Positions 32,450 to 41,401 of a stretch of 43,067 nt of DNA are shown piece after piece. Location: contig CAJUEJ010000032.1 in NCBI GenBank assembly GCA_910585435.1, forward strand, positions 1 through 43,067, in the 5' to 3' direction. The position numbers and the translations under genes are program-made. The notes under the pieces are model-generated. The model was not told the origin of the DNA and ran no database searches. It worked only from the letters and a program-made list of their open reading frames with translations. Each line of letters begins with the position of its first letter. Position 1 is the first letter of the stretch. The DNA is from an uncultured Hungatella sp. (GTDB lineage Bacteria > Bacillota > Clostridia > Lachnospirales > Lachnospiraceae).

Positions 32450-34402
32450 CACTTCCTGTAATTCTTTGCGGATTTCTTTTGTGCGGATTTCTCTGCAGAT
32501 ATCATCTATAAACTGAGCAAGAGGCTTTACCCCTTCGTCTCCTGCGAATCTGCTTCTGACAGATACAGTATGATCTGCCTCTTCCTGCTGTCCCACAACC
32601 AGCATGTAGGGAAGCTTTTCTATACGGGCTTCCCGGATTTTGAAGCCGATTTTTTCGGAGCGTCTGTCTACAGTGCTGTCGATTCCGTTTGCCTTCAGCT
32701 CTTTGTACACCTGGTCAGCATAATCCATATATTTCTCGGAGATCGGAAGGATACGCACCTGTTCTGGGCACAGCCAGGTGGGGAACTTGCCGGCGTATTT
32801 TTCAATCAGCCAGGCCAGGGTTCTCTCGTAGCATCCCAGAGAGGTTCTGTGAATAATGTACGGGCGGACCTTGTTGCCGTTGGCGTCCACATAGGTCATA
32901 TCGAAATTCTCGGCGATGGCGCAGTCTAACTGGATGGTAATCATGGTGTCTTCCTTGCCATATACATTTTTCGCCTGGATATCGATCTTGGGGCCGTAGA
33001 AGGCAGCTTCTCCATCAGCCTCTGTAAAGGGCAGATTCTTTTCTTTCAATACTTCCCGCAGTGCATTCTGGGTGGACTCCCAGTAATTGTCGTCCCCCAG
33101 ATATTTTTTCTTATTGTTTGGATCCCATTTGGAGAGACGGAAGGTTACATCCTCTGCCAGCCCCAGGGTATGCAGCACATAGTAGGCCAGATCCAGACAG
33201 CCCTTCAGCTCTTCCTCCGCCTGATCCGGGCGGATGACCAGATGGCCTTCGGAGATGGTAAACTGGCGGACCCGTGTCAGGCCGTGCATCTCACCGGAAT
33301 CCTCGGCTCTGAACAGGGTGGAAGTCTCGCCCATGCGGTAGGGAAGGTCGCGGTAGGATTTGGGTGTGTTTTTATATACATAATACTGGAAGGGGCAGGT
33401 CATGGGGCGCAGGGCAAAGACTTCTTTATCCTTTTCTTCGTCTCCAAGGACAAACATGCCGTCTTTGTAGTGATCCCAGTGGCCGGAAATCTTGTACAGA
33501 TCGCTTTTGGCCATGAGAGGGGTCCGGGTGCGGACATAACCCCACTCATTGTCCTCCAGATCCTCGATCCAGCGCTGAAGCTTCATGATCATTTTGGTTC
33601 CCTTGGGAGTAAAGAGAGGAAGGCCCTGTCCGATGACATCAACAGTGGTAAACAGCTCCATCTCACGGCCCAGTTTGTTGTGATCCCGGCGCTTTGCATC
33701 CTCCATCTGCTCCAGATGGACCTTCAGATCCTCTTTCTTGTTGTAGGCTGTGCCGTAGATTCTCTGAAGGCGGGCCTTGTCGGAATCGCCTCTCCAGTAA
33801 GCCATGGAGGAGGAGGTCAGCTTGAAGGCCTTGATGCCTTTGGTGGACATCAGATGAGGGCCGGCGCACAGATCTACAAAACCGCCCTGGTCATAGAAGG
33901 AGATCACAGAGTCTTCCGGAAGATCTTCAATCAACTCTACCTTGTAGGGTTCGTTTCTCTCTTTCATAAACTGGATGGCTTCCTGGCGGGGCAGGGTGAA
34001 TCTTGTGATCTCATGTCCCTCTTTGATGATCTTTTTCATCTCATCCTCGATTTTGTCCAGATCCTCCCTGGTAAAGCTTCCGCAGTCGAAATCATAGTAA
34101 AAACCGGTGTCGATGGAAGGCCCGATTGCCAGCTTGGCATCAGGATAAAGTCTTTTTACTGCCTCTGCCAGAACGTGAGAGGTAGTGTGACGGTAGGCTG
34201 CTTTTCCGGCATCGTCGCTGAAGGTGAGAATGTTCAGCCCGCAGTCTCTGTCCACAAGGGTTCTCAGATCCACAACCTTTCCGTCTATCTCGCCTGCACA
34301 GGCAGCTCTGGCCAGCCCGTCGCTTATATCCTTTGCAATCTCATAGACAGACATGGACTGGGGATACTCTTTCTGAGATCCGTCTTTCAGTGTAATAATC
34401 AT
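32441..34402 (-). CDS. thrS: Threonyl-tRNA synthetase
   Basis: 653 residues from the ATG at 34402, which is 7 bases from GGAG; the ATG at 34408 is only 1 base away and is rejected. Domains: TGS (about 1-60), editing domain (HTTSHVLAEAVKRLYPDAKLAIG, about 70-92), class II catalytic core (ETSTLFRAEDSGEMHGLTRVRQF, HRTSLGCYERTLAWLIE) and anticodon-binding domain from about 545. The metal-site motif reads MTCPFQYYVYKN rather than the widespread NCPGHM, a version seen in clostridial enzymes. It charges tRNA-Thr and is controlled by a T-box leader. Confidence 0.97.
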   Translation of the reverse strand: MIITLKDGSQKEYPQSMSVYEIAKDISDGLARAACAGEIDGKVVDLRTLVDRDCGLNILTFSDDAGKAAYRHTTSHVLAEAVKRLYPDAKLAIGPSIDTGFYYDFDCGSFTREDLDKIEDEMKKIIKEGHEITRFTLPRQEAIQFMKERNEPYKVELIEDLPEDSVISFYDQGGFVDLCAGPHLMSTKGIKAFKLTSSSMAYWRGDSDKARLQRIYGTAYNKKEDLKVHLEQMEDAKRRDHNKLGREMELFTTVDVIGQGLPLFTPKGTKMIMKLQRWIEDLEDNEWGYVRTRTPLMAKSDLYKISGHWDHYKDGMFVLGDEEKDKEVFALRPMTCPFQYYVYKNTPKSYRDLPYRMGETSTLFRAEDSGEMHGLTRVRQFTISEGHLVIRPDQAEEELKGCLDLAYYVLHTLGLAEDVTFRLSKWDPNNKKKYLGDDNYWESTQNALREVLKEKNLPFTEADGEAAFYGPKIDIQAKNVYGKEDTMITIQLDCAIAENFDMTYVDANGNKVRPYIIHRTSLGCYERTLAWLIEKYAGKFPTWLCPEQVRILPISEKYMDYADQVYKELKANGIDSTVDRRSEKIGFKIREARIEKLPYMLVVGQQEEADHTVSVRSRFAGDEGVKPLAQFIDDICREIRTKEIRKELQEVKE

Positions 34403-34444
34403 AATCATTCTCCTTTTTGTTTAATGAACTTACCCTTTTTGTAA

Positions 34445-34678
34445 TACAAAAAGCCCGTCCCTTCCGGCTTTCCTGCCGAAAGGGACGGGCATATAGCTCG
34501 CGGTTCCACCCTTTTTGGTACTAATACGTACCCGCTTTATTGGATGATAACGGAATCACCGTGCCCTGTTAAGGCCGCTCGGAGGTGGTCTTCAGACAGT
34601 AATCCGGCAGGATGCTTCCACCTGTTCATCCCTCTCTGGAGCCATTGTACTGCTTACTCTTCTCGTCAACGTTTTATA
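34445..34678 (-). ncRNA. T-box leader controlling thrS
   Basis: The minus-strand transcript contains the T-box core AGGGTGGAACCGCG (34512-34499), which pairs with the uncharged tRNA 3' end. Downstream is a strong terminator, GCCCGTCCCTT with AAGGGACGGGC (34490-34480 and 34463-34453), then TTTTTG. Stem I lies upstream in about 34560-34670. It carries GAAGACCACCTCC, with ACC (threonine) as the likely specifier codon. Uncharged tRNA-Thr should favour the antiterminator and raise thrS expression. The exact register of the specifier is not fixed by eye. Confidence 0.93.
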
Positions 34679-34684
34679 CCAAGT

Positions 34685-34712
34685 ATTATAGCATCGTAAA
34701 AATGTTTGTCAA
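34685..34712 (-). promoter_or_regulatory. Promoter of the thrS leader
   Basis: On the minus strand TTGACA (34712-34707) and TATAAT (34690-34685) are 16 bases apart. It lies about ten bases beyond the MATE gene stop codon. Confidence 0.85.
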
Positions 34713-34721
34713 GCGTATAGT

Positions 34722-36113
34722 TTATGCATTTTTTTTGTTCCTTTTTTTACCGTTAAGCTCCGGCCAGACAGTTATCAGCATGGTTGAAAAGCAGGCCAGA
34801 CCTCCTGCGAAATTGGAGATGGGCTCTGCCATGAAGATGCCGTTGACACCCAGATGGAAGAAGCCGGGAAGGAGGGCAATCAGCGGGATCACGATGATAA
34901 CTTTCCTAAAGACTGAGAAAAATACGGCATTTTTGGATTTGCCCAGGGCTACAAACACGGCCTGGCCTGCAAACTGCAGAGACATCATAAAAAATCCGAA
35001 ATAGTATATCCGCATGGCCGGAATACCTGCTGCCAGCAGATCCCCCTCATGGTTGAAGATGCGGATAAAGAAGCCGGGAAAGCCGTGAACCAGGCTCCAC
35101 ATGGCAGTGGTGTAGATGACAGATACCACGGACATGAAGACAATAGCCTGCTTCACCCGCTTATATTCCCCGGCCCCGTAGTTAAAGCCCATCACAGGCT
35201 GGGCGCTGCCTGTAAGCCCGTTGACAGGCAGGGAGATAACCTCCCTGACAGAGTTGATCACAGTCATGATTCCCACGTAGAGATCGCCGCCGAAAAGGGC
35301 CAGGCAGGCATTGTACATGATCTGGACCAGGCTGTTGGTGACAGACATGGTAAAGCCGGAGAGCCCCAGGCCCATGATGGCAAGAATTCGCCGGCGCTTT
35401 AAGCGGAAATCCTTTTTCTGAAGCCTCAGAATCGTCTGGCTTCCGGTTAGGAAACGAAGGATCCAGAGGGCGGAAAGGCCCTGGGACAGGATGGTGGCCC
35501 AGGCAGCCCCCTGTACTCCCAGCTTAAAGACAAAGATAAAAACCGGATCCAGAATAAGGTTGGACACAGCGCCTAAAAGGACGGTCAGCATTCCGATTTT
35601 GCCGAAGCCCTGGGCATTGATAAAGCTGTTCATTCCCAGCCCGGTCATCACAAAAATACTGCCTAAAAGGTAGATGGTTATGTAGGAATCTGCATAAGGC
35701 ATGGTATATTGGGATGCGCCGAAGAGATACAGCAGGGGGCGTTTAAAGAGAAGGCCCAGGACGGTGAGAACCCCTCCGCTTAAAACCATCATGACGAAGG
35801 AATTTCCCATAATGGCCTCTGCCTCCTGCCCGTTGCCTCTGCCCCGCTCAATGGAGCATAAAGGCGCGCCGCCCATGCCGAACAGGTTGGCAAAGGCAGT
35901 GACCATGGAGATAATGGGAAGGCAAAGCCCCAGGCCGGTCAATGCCAGGGTGGCGTTCTCCGGGATCCGGCCGATGTAGATCCGATCCACAATATTGTAA
36001 AGCACATTGATTAACTGGGCCAGGGTCATGGGCAGGGCCAGGCTGAGAATATTTTTTATGACACTTCCCTGGGAAAAATCATTTTTACTGTTTGCATCTG
36101 AGGAAGAAGACAT
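34722..36113 (-). CDS. MATE-family multidrug/metabolite exporter
   Basis: 463 residues from the ATG at 36113 (an upstream extension to 36302 would run through the promoter and is rejected). Twelve membrane segments in two homologous halves. The first half holds SLALPMTLAQLINVLYNIVDRIYIG, with the later GAPLCSIERGRGNGQEAEAIMGNSF segment, and the second half begins around NSLVQIMYNACLALFGGD. MATE proteins use sodium or proton gradients to export drugs or metabolites. A spaced AAGGCGG precedes the ATG. Its own promoter (36147-36175) is overlapped by an inverted repeat. Confidence 0.93.
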   Translation of the reverse strand: MSSSSDANSKNDFSQGSVIKNILSLALPMTLAQLINVLYNIVDRIYIGRIPENATLALTGLGLCLPIISMVTAFANLFGMGGAPLCSIERGRGNGQEAEAIMGNSFVMMVLSGGVLTVLGLLFKRPLLYLFGASQYTMPYADSYITIYLLGSIFVMTGLGMNSFINAQGFGKIGMLTVLLGAVSNLILDPVFIFVFKLGVQGAAWATILSQGLSALWILRFLTGSQTILRLQKKDFRLKRRRILAIMGLGLSGFTMSVTNSLVQIMYNACLALFGGDLYVGIMTVINSVREVISLPVNGLTGSAQPVMGFNYGAGEYKRVKQAIVFMSVVSVIYTTAMWSLVHGFPGFFIRIFNHEGDLLAAGIPAMRIYYFGFFMMSLQFAGQAVFVALGKSKNAVFFSVFRKVIIVIPLIALLPGFFHLGVNGIFMAEPISNFAGGLACFSTMLITVWPELNGKKRNKKNA

Positions 36114-36140
36114 AGGAAGAAACCGCCTTTTTATAGTAAT

Positions 36141-36175
36141 GTATGCATTATAGCATACCATTTTTGACCGTTCAA
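36141..36175 (-). promoter_or_regulatory. Promoter and inverted repeat upstream of the MATE gene
   Basis: On the minus strand TTGAAC (36175-36170) and TATAAT (36152-36147) are 17 bases apart. GTATGC-ATTATA-GCATAC (36141-36158) is a perfect inverted repeat centred on the -10 box, a likely repressor site. No local regulator can be assigned. Confidence 0.7.
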
Positions 36176-36217
36176 TGGATTTTACAAATCGGTAAAGACT
36201 TTTCCCGGGGGGCCGGT

Positions 36218-36223
36218 TATAAT
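36218..36223 (+). promoter_or_regulatory. -10 box of the two-component operon
   Basis: TATAAT lies 32 bases before the response regulator start. The -35 region (AAGACT at 36195-36200, 17 bases away) is poor, so an activator, possibly the regulator itself, is plausible. Confidence 0.45.
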
Positions 36224-36254
36224 AGACTGCACAGGGAGAAAAGGGGGACAGAGG

Positions 36255-36947
36255 ATGAAGGATAAAATTCTGGTAATTGAAGATGACGGGGATATCTCTC
36301 ATTTAATCTGCATGAATCTGGAGGCTGCAGGGTATGAGACAAAGGCCGTGTATGACGGGCAGGAGGCAGAGGCGCATATAGGGGAAGGCAGGGAGTATGA
36401 TCTGGCACTTTTAGACCTGATGCTGCCGGAAAGAGACGGGTTTTCTCTCATAGGGCCTTTAAAGGAACACGGGATCCCTGTACTCTGCCTGACAGCCAGA
36501 GGGGATGTATCCAGCAAGGTGCAGGGACTTAAAATGGGGGCTGAGGACTATATGGTGAAGCCCTTTGAGATTCTGGAGCTGCTGGTCCGCATGGAGAAAA
36601 TTCTGGAGAGGACAGGAAATAAAAAAAACCTCCTTACTTTCCGTGATCTCCTTGTGGACATGAAAAGCAGAAAGGTCTGTGAGGGAGGAAGGGAGATTCG
36701 CTTAAAGCCTATGGAATTTCGGCTGCTGGCTGTATTTATGCAAAACCGGAATATAGTGCTGCCCAGGGATCGGCTTTTAGATATGGTGTGGGGGGAGGAT
36801 TTTTTAGGCGAGTCACGGACGGTAGATGTCCATGTGGCCAAGCTGCGAAAAAAACTGAAGGCCTGCCAGGCCATTGTCACGGTGCCAAAAGGAGGCTATC
36901 TGTTTGAGGATGATGAACAGTTTAAAAAGGAGCAGAAAAGGCCATGA
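36255..36947 (+). CDS. OmpR-family response regulator
   Basis: 230 residues. The receiver domain has the acidic pair in EDDGD (9-13), phosphoacceptor D54 in LLDLMLPERDG, the T in CLTARGD and K in MVKPFEIL. The C-terminal winged helix (about 130-225) contains KPMEFRLLAVFMQNRNIVLPRD and SRTVDVHVAKLRKKL. It should be phosphorylated by the histidine kinase encoded next, with which it overlaps by four bases (ATGA). A good AGGGGGACAGAGG precedes the start. Targets likely include this operon's own lipoprotein gene, but this is not shown. Confidence 0.95.
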   Translation: MKDKILVIEDDGDISHLICMNLEAAGYETKAVYDGQEAEAHIGEGREYDLALLDLMLPERDGFSLIGPLKEHGIPVLCLTARGDVSSKVQGLKMGAEDYMVKPFEILELLVRMEKILERTGNKKNLLTFRDLLVDMKSRKVCEGGREIRLKPMEFRLLAVFMQNRNIVLPRDRLLDMVWGEDFLGESRTVDVHVAKLRKKLKACQAIVTVPKGGYLFEDDEQFKKEQKRP

Positions 36948-38386
36948 GGATACGGACTAAGATTACCGGGCTGGTGGCAGGTGTTTTGTCTCTGGCGTGG
37001 GGGATATGCGGCATATTTGCCGTCAACCAGTACATGAATTTCAGCGTGGAGAAGGCTGCTGCTGCTGAGATGGAGAAGCTGGAGCTGGCAGAGAGGGTAT
37101 TTGTCCAGACAGGGACAGAGGAAGAGCTGGACAGCATGGGGGAGATAGCCAGGGATGCCTATCTGAAGTACCAGTTTGAGCGCTGCTACCAGAAAGGGTA
37201 CGCCCTGTTAGAGGGACAGGCATGTATAAAGAATCTGACGGAGTATGATATAGCTGCGCCGGAAGCCCTGGGAGATCCATATGCAGTTCAGAAGCTGGGG
37301 GAGACCTACCTTTTGCTTATGAAAAAACAGCTTCCCTATCCCCAGGGGTTCTGGGTTATGTCAGTGAAGGATATTACATCTACCTGGGAGGAGGGGAGAC
37401 AGCAGGCCAAAGGGTTTCTGATCATGTTCCTGTTTGTATTTGCAGTGTCCACAGGAGGCGCGGCTGCCATCGCCAGCCATATGCTGAAGGCCCTGGAAAA
37501 GCTTCGGGCACAGGCAGAGCAGATCCGGAAAGGGGATTTCAGCGGAAGGGTAGTACTCACCTCCAGGGATGAGCTGAAGGAGCTTTCGGACAGCTTAAAC
37601 AGTATGTCGGATCAGATTCGTCAGCAGATTGAGGATCTGGAGCTGCTTTTGGGAGCCATGGCCCATGAGATGAAGACGCCTCTGACCAATATTTTAGGGT
37701 ATGCGGATTCCCTGCTTCATGTGCGGCTGACTGAGAGGCAGAAGGAACTGTCCCTGGAAGCCATCTGCCGGTCGGCAGGGCGGCTGAACCAGATGTCAGG
37801 GAAGCTGCAGCAGCTGATCGGTCTCTATGAGAATCAGGAGATAGAAACCAGGCCTGTGGATCTGGAGGAAGTGATACAATGTGTCTATGAGGAGAACAAG
37901 GACAAGCTGGATGAGAAAAACGTGGATTTTCAGATATTGAGAAGAGATGGAATCCATCTTCAGATGGTGACAGAGCCTGACAGCCAGGAGAAGGGGGCCA
38001 TGGTTGTCCAGGGGGATCCCCTGCTTTTACTCAGCCTGTTTGGAAACCTGATTTCCAACAGCCTGAAGGCCCTGGAAGAAGGGGGAAGGATTCAGGTGAT
38101 ACTGGATGAAATGAGGCAAAGTGTCTGTGTCAGGGACAATGGAAGTGGGATTCCAAAAGAAGCCCTTCCCCATGTAACCAAGGCATTCTATATGGCAGAC
38201 AAGTCAAGAAGCCGCAGGCAGCAGGGAAGCGGGCTGGGGCTTGCCCTGGCAGAGCGGATTGTGCAGGCCCATCACGGAGAGCTGGAGATAGAAAGCTGTA
38301 TGGGGGAGGGGACGGAAGTGACCGTCATATTTGGAGACATGAAACAGGAGAGGAGTAAGGATGATGAAAAAAAGGCAGGGAGATAA
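36944..38386 (+). CDS. Sensor histidine kinase
   Basis: 480 residues. A first membrane helix (about 7-28), an extracellular loop of about 125 residues (KAAAAEMEKLELAERVFVQT), a second helix (about 158-182), HAMP, then the kinase: H241 of MAHEMKTPLTNILGYADS, N box LFGNLISNSLKALEEG, G1 VRDNGSGIP and G2 GSGLGLALAERIV. The sensor loop has no recognised fold. It overlaps the response regulator by four bases and the next lipoprotein gene by 26 bases, a tightly coupled operon. Confidence 0.95.
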   Translation: MRIRTKITGLVAGVLSLAWGICGIFAVNQYMNFSVEKAAAAEMEKLELAERVFVQTGTEEELDSMGEIARDAYLKYQFERCYQKGYALLEGQACIKNLTEYDIAAPEALGDPYAVQKLGETYLLLMKKQLPYPQGFWVMSVKDITSTWEEGRQQAKGFLIMFLFVFAVSTGGAAAIASHMLKALEKLRAQAEQIRKGDFSGRVVLTSRDELKELSDSLNSMSDQIRQQIEDLELLLGAMAHEMKTPLTNILGYADSLLHVRLTERQKELSLEAICRSAGRLNQMSGKLQQLIGLYENQEIETRPVDLEEVIQCVYEENKDKLDEKNVDFQILRRDGIHLQMVTEPDSQEKGAMVVQGDPLLLLSLFGNLISNSLKALEEGGRIQVILDEMRQSVCVRDNGSGIPKEALPHVTKAFYMADKSRSRRQQGSGLGLALAERIVQAHHGELEIESCMGEGTEVTVIFGDMKQERSKDDEKKAGR

Positions 38387-39614
38387 AAGAAAGGTATGGG
38401 CTGTGGCAGCGGCCTGGGGAAGTGTTTTGGTCCTGTCCGGGTGCGTGAGGCAGACAGATATCCCCATCGTCACAGAGAGGAAGGAGCAGGCTTTGGAAAG
38501 CCAGGAGGAACATGAGACGGAAATGCCGGCTGAAGAAACGCAGGCAGACCGGCTGGTGCTTATACGGGAGCAGGCAGAGGTGCCGGAGAGATATGAGATA
38601 AGCTTTGAGAATGAGGACATCACCATCACGGCGGATGTGGAGGTGGAGGTTCCGGAAACAGACAGAATAAGCCTGAAGGCTGTGGAATACACTGCCTATA
38701 CAGAGGAGGAGCTGGAGACATTTAAAGAGATTTTAGGGCAGGAGCTGGGAATCCAGGAGTGGATCCCTATGGACAGCTGGGAGGGAGGCGTGAGGATGTC
38801 CTTTCATTCCCCGGATTTTGCATATAATCTAAGCATGGGGGCAGGAGGCGGTCAGGATGTGCCTGTCATATGGCTTTTGGACACAGATATATCTGATGGA
38901 GGAAACGGGGACTGGGATCCTGGGGATCTTACCGGGTGTCCCATGTCAGAGGCAGAGAGAGGGGAACTTCAGGCCGTTCTGGAGGAGAAGGCAAGGCAGC
39001 TGCTTCAAAAGCTGGGCCTTGAGGATTTAACTCTGGAAGGTGCCTGGTGGAGACAGCTTTCTGTCGGCGACAAATTTTCCTGGGCTCTGTCAGGACAGTA
39101 TGGAGTCCGGCTTCGCTACAGCCGGAAATTTGGAGAGCTGCCCATGGCAAGCATGGGGCAGGGACATGGCCTTTTGAAGGCGGATCCCCAGTATGTGGAG
39201 TTTCTGTACAGGGAGGATGGAAGGCTTCTGGTAGTGAAAAATATCGGCCGGGAACAGGTGGGAAAAACATGGGAATATACGGATTTTCTGCTTCCCTTTT
39301 CTTCGGTGAGCCAGATATTTGAACAGTGCATGAAAAATATGGAAGCTGACGGGGATACAGGGACAGAAACCTATGGGGGCAAAAAGAACCATATGTATCT
39401 TACGGTTACGGATGTAAAGCTGGCTTACCATCTGGAGTGTGAAGGACAGAATGAAGATATGCCCATGACTTATGAGAGGAAAGGAAAGCTGGTGCCTGTG
39501 TGGGCATTTTACGGGACAGTGGAGACAGGGGAGGAGAGAAGCTCTTTAAACGAAGGAAGGGAAACCCTGCTTCTGGCGATTCACGGGGAGAACGGGACGA
39601 TTTATGGGAAGTAG
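38361..39614 (+). CDS. Lipoprotein of the two-component operon (possibly DUF6034)
   Basis: 417 residues; the first two codons are ATG-ATG, with AGGAGAGGAG upstream inside the kinase gene. A signal peptide ends in SGC (about residue 32, VLVLSGCVRQTD), so the protein is a surface lipoprotein. The mature part is acidic. It contains YTAYTEEELETFKEILGQELG and the YSRKFGELPMASMGQ segment, and ends in WAFYGTVETGEERSS. The arrangement with a two-component system recalls DUF6034-type proteins of Lachnospiraceae, but that family name is from memory and not certain. It may be a sensed or regulated surface factor. Confidence 0.8.
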   Translation: MMKKRQGDKRKVWAVAAAWGSVLVLSGCVRQTDIPIVTERKEQALESQEEHETEMPAEETQADRLVLIREQAEVPERYEISFENEDITITADVEVEVPETDRISLKAVEYTAYTEEELETFKEILGQELGIQEWIPMDSWEGGVRMSFHSPDFAYNLSMGAGGGQDVPVIWLLDTDISDGGNGDWDPGDLTGCPMSEAERGELQAVLEEKARQLLQKLGLEDLTLEGAWWRQLSVGDKFSWALSGQYGVRLRYSRKFGELPMASMGQGHGLLKADPQYVEFLYREDGRLLVVKNIGREQVGKTWEYTDFLLPFSSVSQIFEQCMKNMEADGDTGTETYGGKKNHMYLTVTDVKLAYHLECEGQNEDMPMTYERKGKLVPVWAFYGTVETGEERSSLNEGRETLLLAIHGENGTIYGK

Positions 39615-39636
39615 GCCAGCATGGGCCTGGGGCAGT

Positions 39637-39673
39637 GGAAGGCTGTCCATTGGGACAGCCTCCATAGCCTTCC
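39637..39673. terminator. Hairpin between convergent lipoprotein and glucosidase genes
   Basis: GGCTGTCC-ATTG-GGACAGCC (39641-39660) is a perfect stem; an outer pair GGAAGGCT (39637-39644) with AGCCTTCC (39666-39673) competes for the same bases. No T run follows on either side, so it is at best a weak terminator. Confidence 0.5.
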
Positions 39674-39681
39674 TGGAATCA

Positions 39682-41229
39682 TCACACCAACACAAATCCA
39701 GCACTTTGCCCTGGCAGGCAGAGGGTCTGGTTCTCTATTTTTATAGGTTCTCCAAGGCTGTACAGGATCTCTTTGCCTTCATAAGGACATGGGCAAAGGG
39801 CAGCCTTTTGGGAAGGATTGATTGCCACAAGAATCCGCTGCTCTTTGTCAGAGCGAAGATATACCAGCGGATAGCTGTTTGGCTCACAATAGACAAATTC
39901 GATGGTTCCCGATGCACATAAAGACGGATAGCTTCGGCGCAGCTTTATAAGCTTCTGGATTTCATGCCACAGGGAATTTTCTCTTGCCATCTCTTCAGAC
40001 ACAACCGGCGCGTCAGGGGATGAATCCTGAACCGTGTAGAGCGTTTCTTCTTCCCCGTCTGAGAAGCCATAGTTTTTCCCGTTGTTCCACTGCATCGGTG
40101 TCCTGGCTCCGGTGCGTCCGTACCCGCCCTCTACAGAGTTCAGCTCCAGATGACGCATGCCGATCTCATCTCCGTAATATAAAAAGGGCACGCCGGGCAT
40201 GGAAAGCAGGAAGGCATATACCAGCTTCAGCTCTTCACAGTCTAAGTATTTGCGGATACGGTCCATGTCATGGTTGCCGGAGGGGATGCAGATCATGCCC
40301 TTCTGCTTTGTCAGCTCATAGTTTTTCTTGTAGGTTTCCACGAAAAGGGAGGCGTCTCCCTTGCCCTCCCGGCTGAAATAGGGATGCTGGCACCGGAACA
40401 GATCCATATAGTGGGAGGGGCCGAAGTGAAGAAGGAAATCCATGTGGAACCCGCCCATCAGGGATTTGTCCGGTTCGCCCCACTCGGAGATCAGCACGGC
40501 ATTGGGATAGGTTTTATCTAAAAAGCCCCGGATATCCTGCCACAGCCGGATGGTTTCCACGCTGTCCGTATCATTTTTTACCAGGGATCCTGCCATATCT
40601 ACACGGAAGCCGTCGCAGCCTTTGGACAGCCAGAAGGCCATGGCATCCTTCATAGCCTGTCTTGTTCCCAGGGCTTCCGGGGAATCGACGGCGCTCTGCC
40701 AGCTTTCTGTGGGATGGGCGAAGCCATAGTTTAAGGCCGGCTGGTTGGAAAAGAAGTTGACTGCCACACAGCCGTTGCGGGGGTAAAGGCCCCGGAGGGA
40801 GCCGGTGATCCCGTCATAATCCGCCACATCTGTCCAGATGCTGTCACTCCAGATGTATCTGCCCCAGTAGGGGTTAGGCTCTGCCTTGCAGGACTCCTTA
40901 AACCAGGGATGCTCTACAGAGGTATGGCCGGGAACAAAATCCAGGATAATGTGCATGTCCCTTTTGTGCACCTCCTCAAACAACCGGAACAGATCCTCAT
41001 TGGTGCCATAGCGGGGCGCCACCTGACAGTAATCCGCCACATCGTATCCCGCATCGCCGAAGGGAGACAGATAGCAGGGATTCAGCCACAGGGCGTTGCA
41101 CCCTAACGCCTTTATGTAATCCAGCTTTTCTGTGATGCCTGGAATATCGCCGATGCCGTCTCCGTTTAAATCGTTAAAGCTCTGGGGATAAATCTCATAA
41201 AAAACGCTTTCTTCTAACCAGTGTTTCAT
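39682..41229 (-). CDS. GH13 alpha-glucosidase / oligo-1,6-glucosidase-like enzyme
   Basis: 515 residues. The barrel begins EESVFYEIYPQSFNDLNGDGIGD, with the calcium or metal-like loop NDLNGDGIGD, then ALWLNPCYLSPFGDAGYDVADY. Catalytic residues are nucleophile D211 in DGFRVDMAGSL, acid/base E249 in LISEWGEP and the transition-state D321 in SGNHDMDRI. The C-terminal beta domain starts near residue 425. The absence of a signal peptide indicates intracellular hydrolysis of short alpha-glucosides. Sucrose- or trehalose-type members cannot be excluded. The gene is divergent from an AraC regulator, with a direct-repeat operator upstream of its -10 box (41274-41279). Confidence 0.92.
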   Translation of the reverse strand: MKHWLEESVFYEIYPQSFNDLNGDGIGDIPGITEKLDYIKALGCNALWLNPCYLSPFGDAGYDVADYCQVAPRYGTNEDLFRLFEEVHKRDMHIILDFVPGHTSVEHPWFKESCKAEPNPYWGRYIWSDSIWTDVADYDGITGSLRGLYPRNGCVAVNFFSNQPALNYGFAHPTESWQSAVDSPEALGTRQAMKDAMAFWLSKGCDGFRVDMAGSLVKNDTDSVETIRLWQDIRGFLDKTYPNAVLISEWGEPDKSLMGGFHMDFLLHFGPSHYMDLFRCQHPYFSREGKGDASLFVETYKKNYELTKQKGMICIPSGNHDMDRIRKYLDCEELKLVYAFLLSMPGVPFLYYGDEIGMRHLELNSVEGGYGRTGARTPMQWNNGKNYGFSDGEEETLYTVQDSSPDAPVVSEEMARENSLWHEIQKLIKLRRSYPSLCASGTIEFVYCEPNSYPLVYLRSDKEQRILVAINPSQKAALCPCPYEGKEILYSLGEPIKIENQTLCLPGQSAGFVLV

Positions 41230-41273
41230 CGCACATTCCTCCGATTTCTGAGAATCATTTCTTTCTAAATTGA

Positions 41274-41336
41274 AGTATATCCCACAAAAACAGAAAGTTG
41301 TTGTAAAATATCCATGATATATATTAAAATATCCAT
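41274..41336 (-). promoter_or_regulatory. Glucosidase promoter with two AraC-type direct repeats
   Basis: TAAAATATCCAT occurs at 41304-41315 and 41325-41336, exactly 21 bases (two helical turns) apart, the usual spacing of AraC half-sites. On the minus strand they lie just upstream of TATACT (41279-41274), whose -35 region is poor, as expected for an activated promoter. Confidence 0.75.
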
Positions 41337-41401
41337 ATCATAACACTAAAAAGGCAGAGTGCCTTAAAGCTTGCCGCCAAAAAGGCGAAAGGAGACGGCA
41401 G

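Noticed and set aside
33170..34444. A 424-codon open frame on the plus strand across thrS
   Set aside because: It runs antisense to the strongly supported thrS gene and has no ribosome site or family motif.
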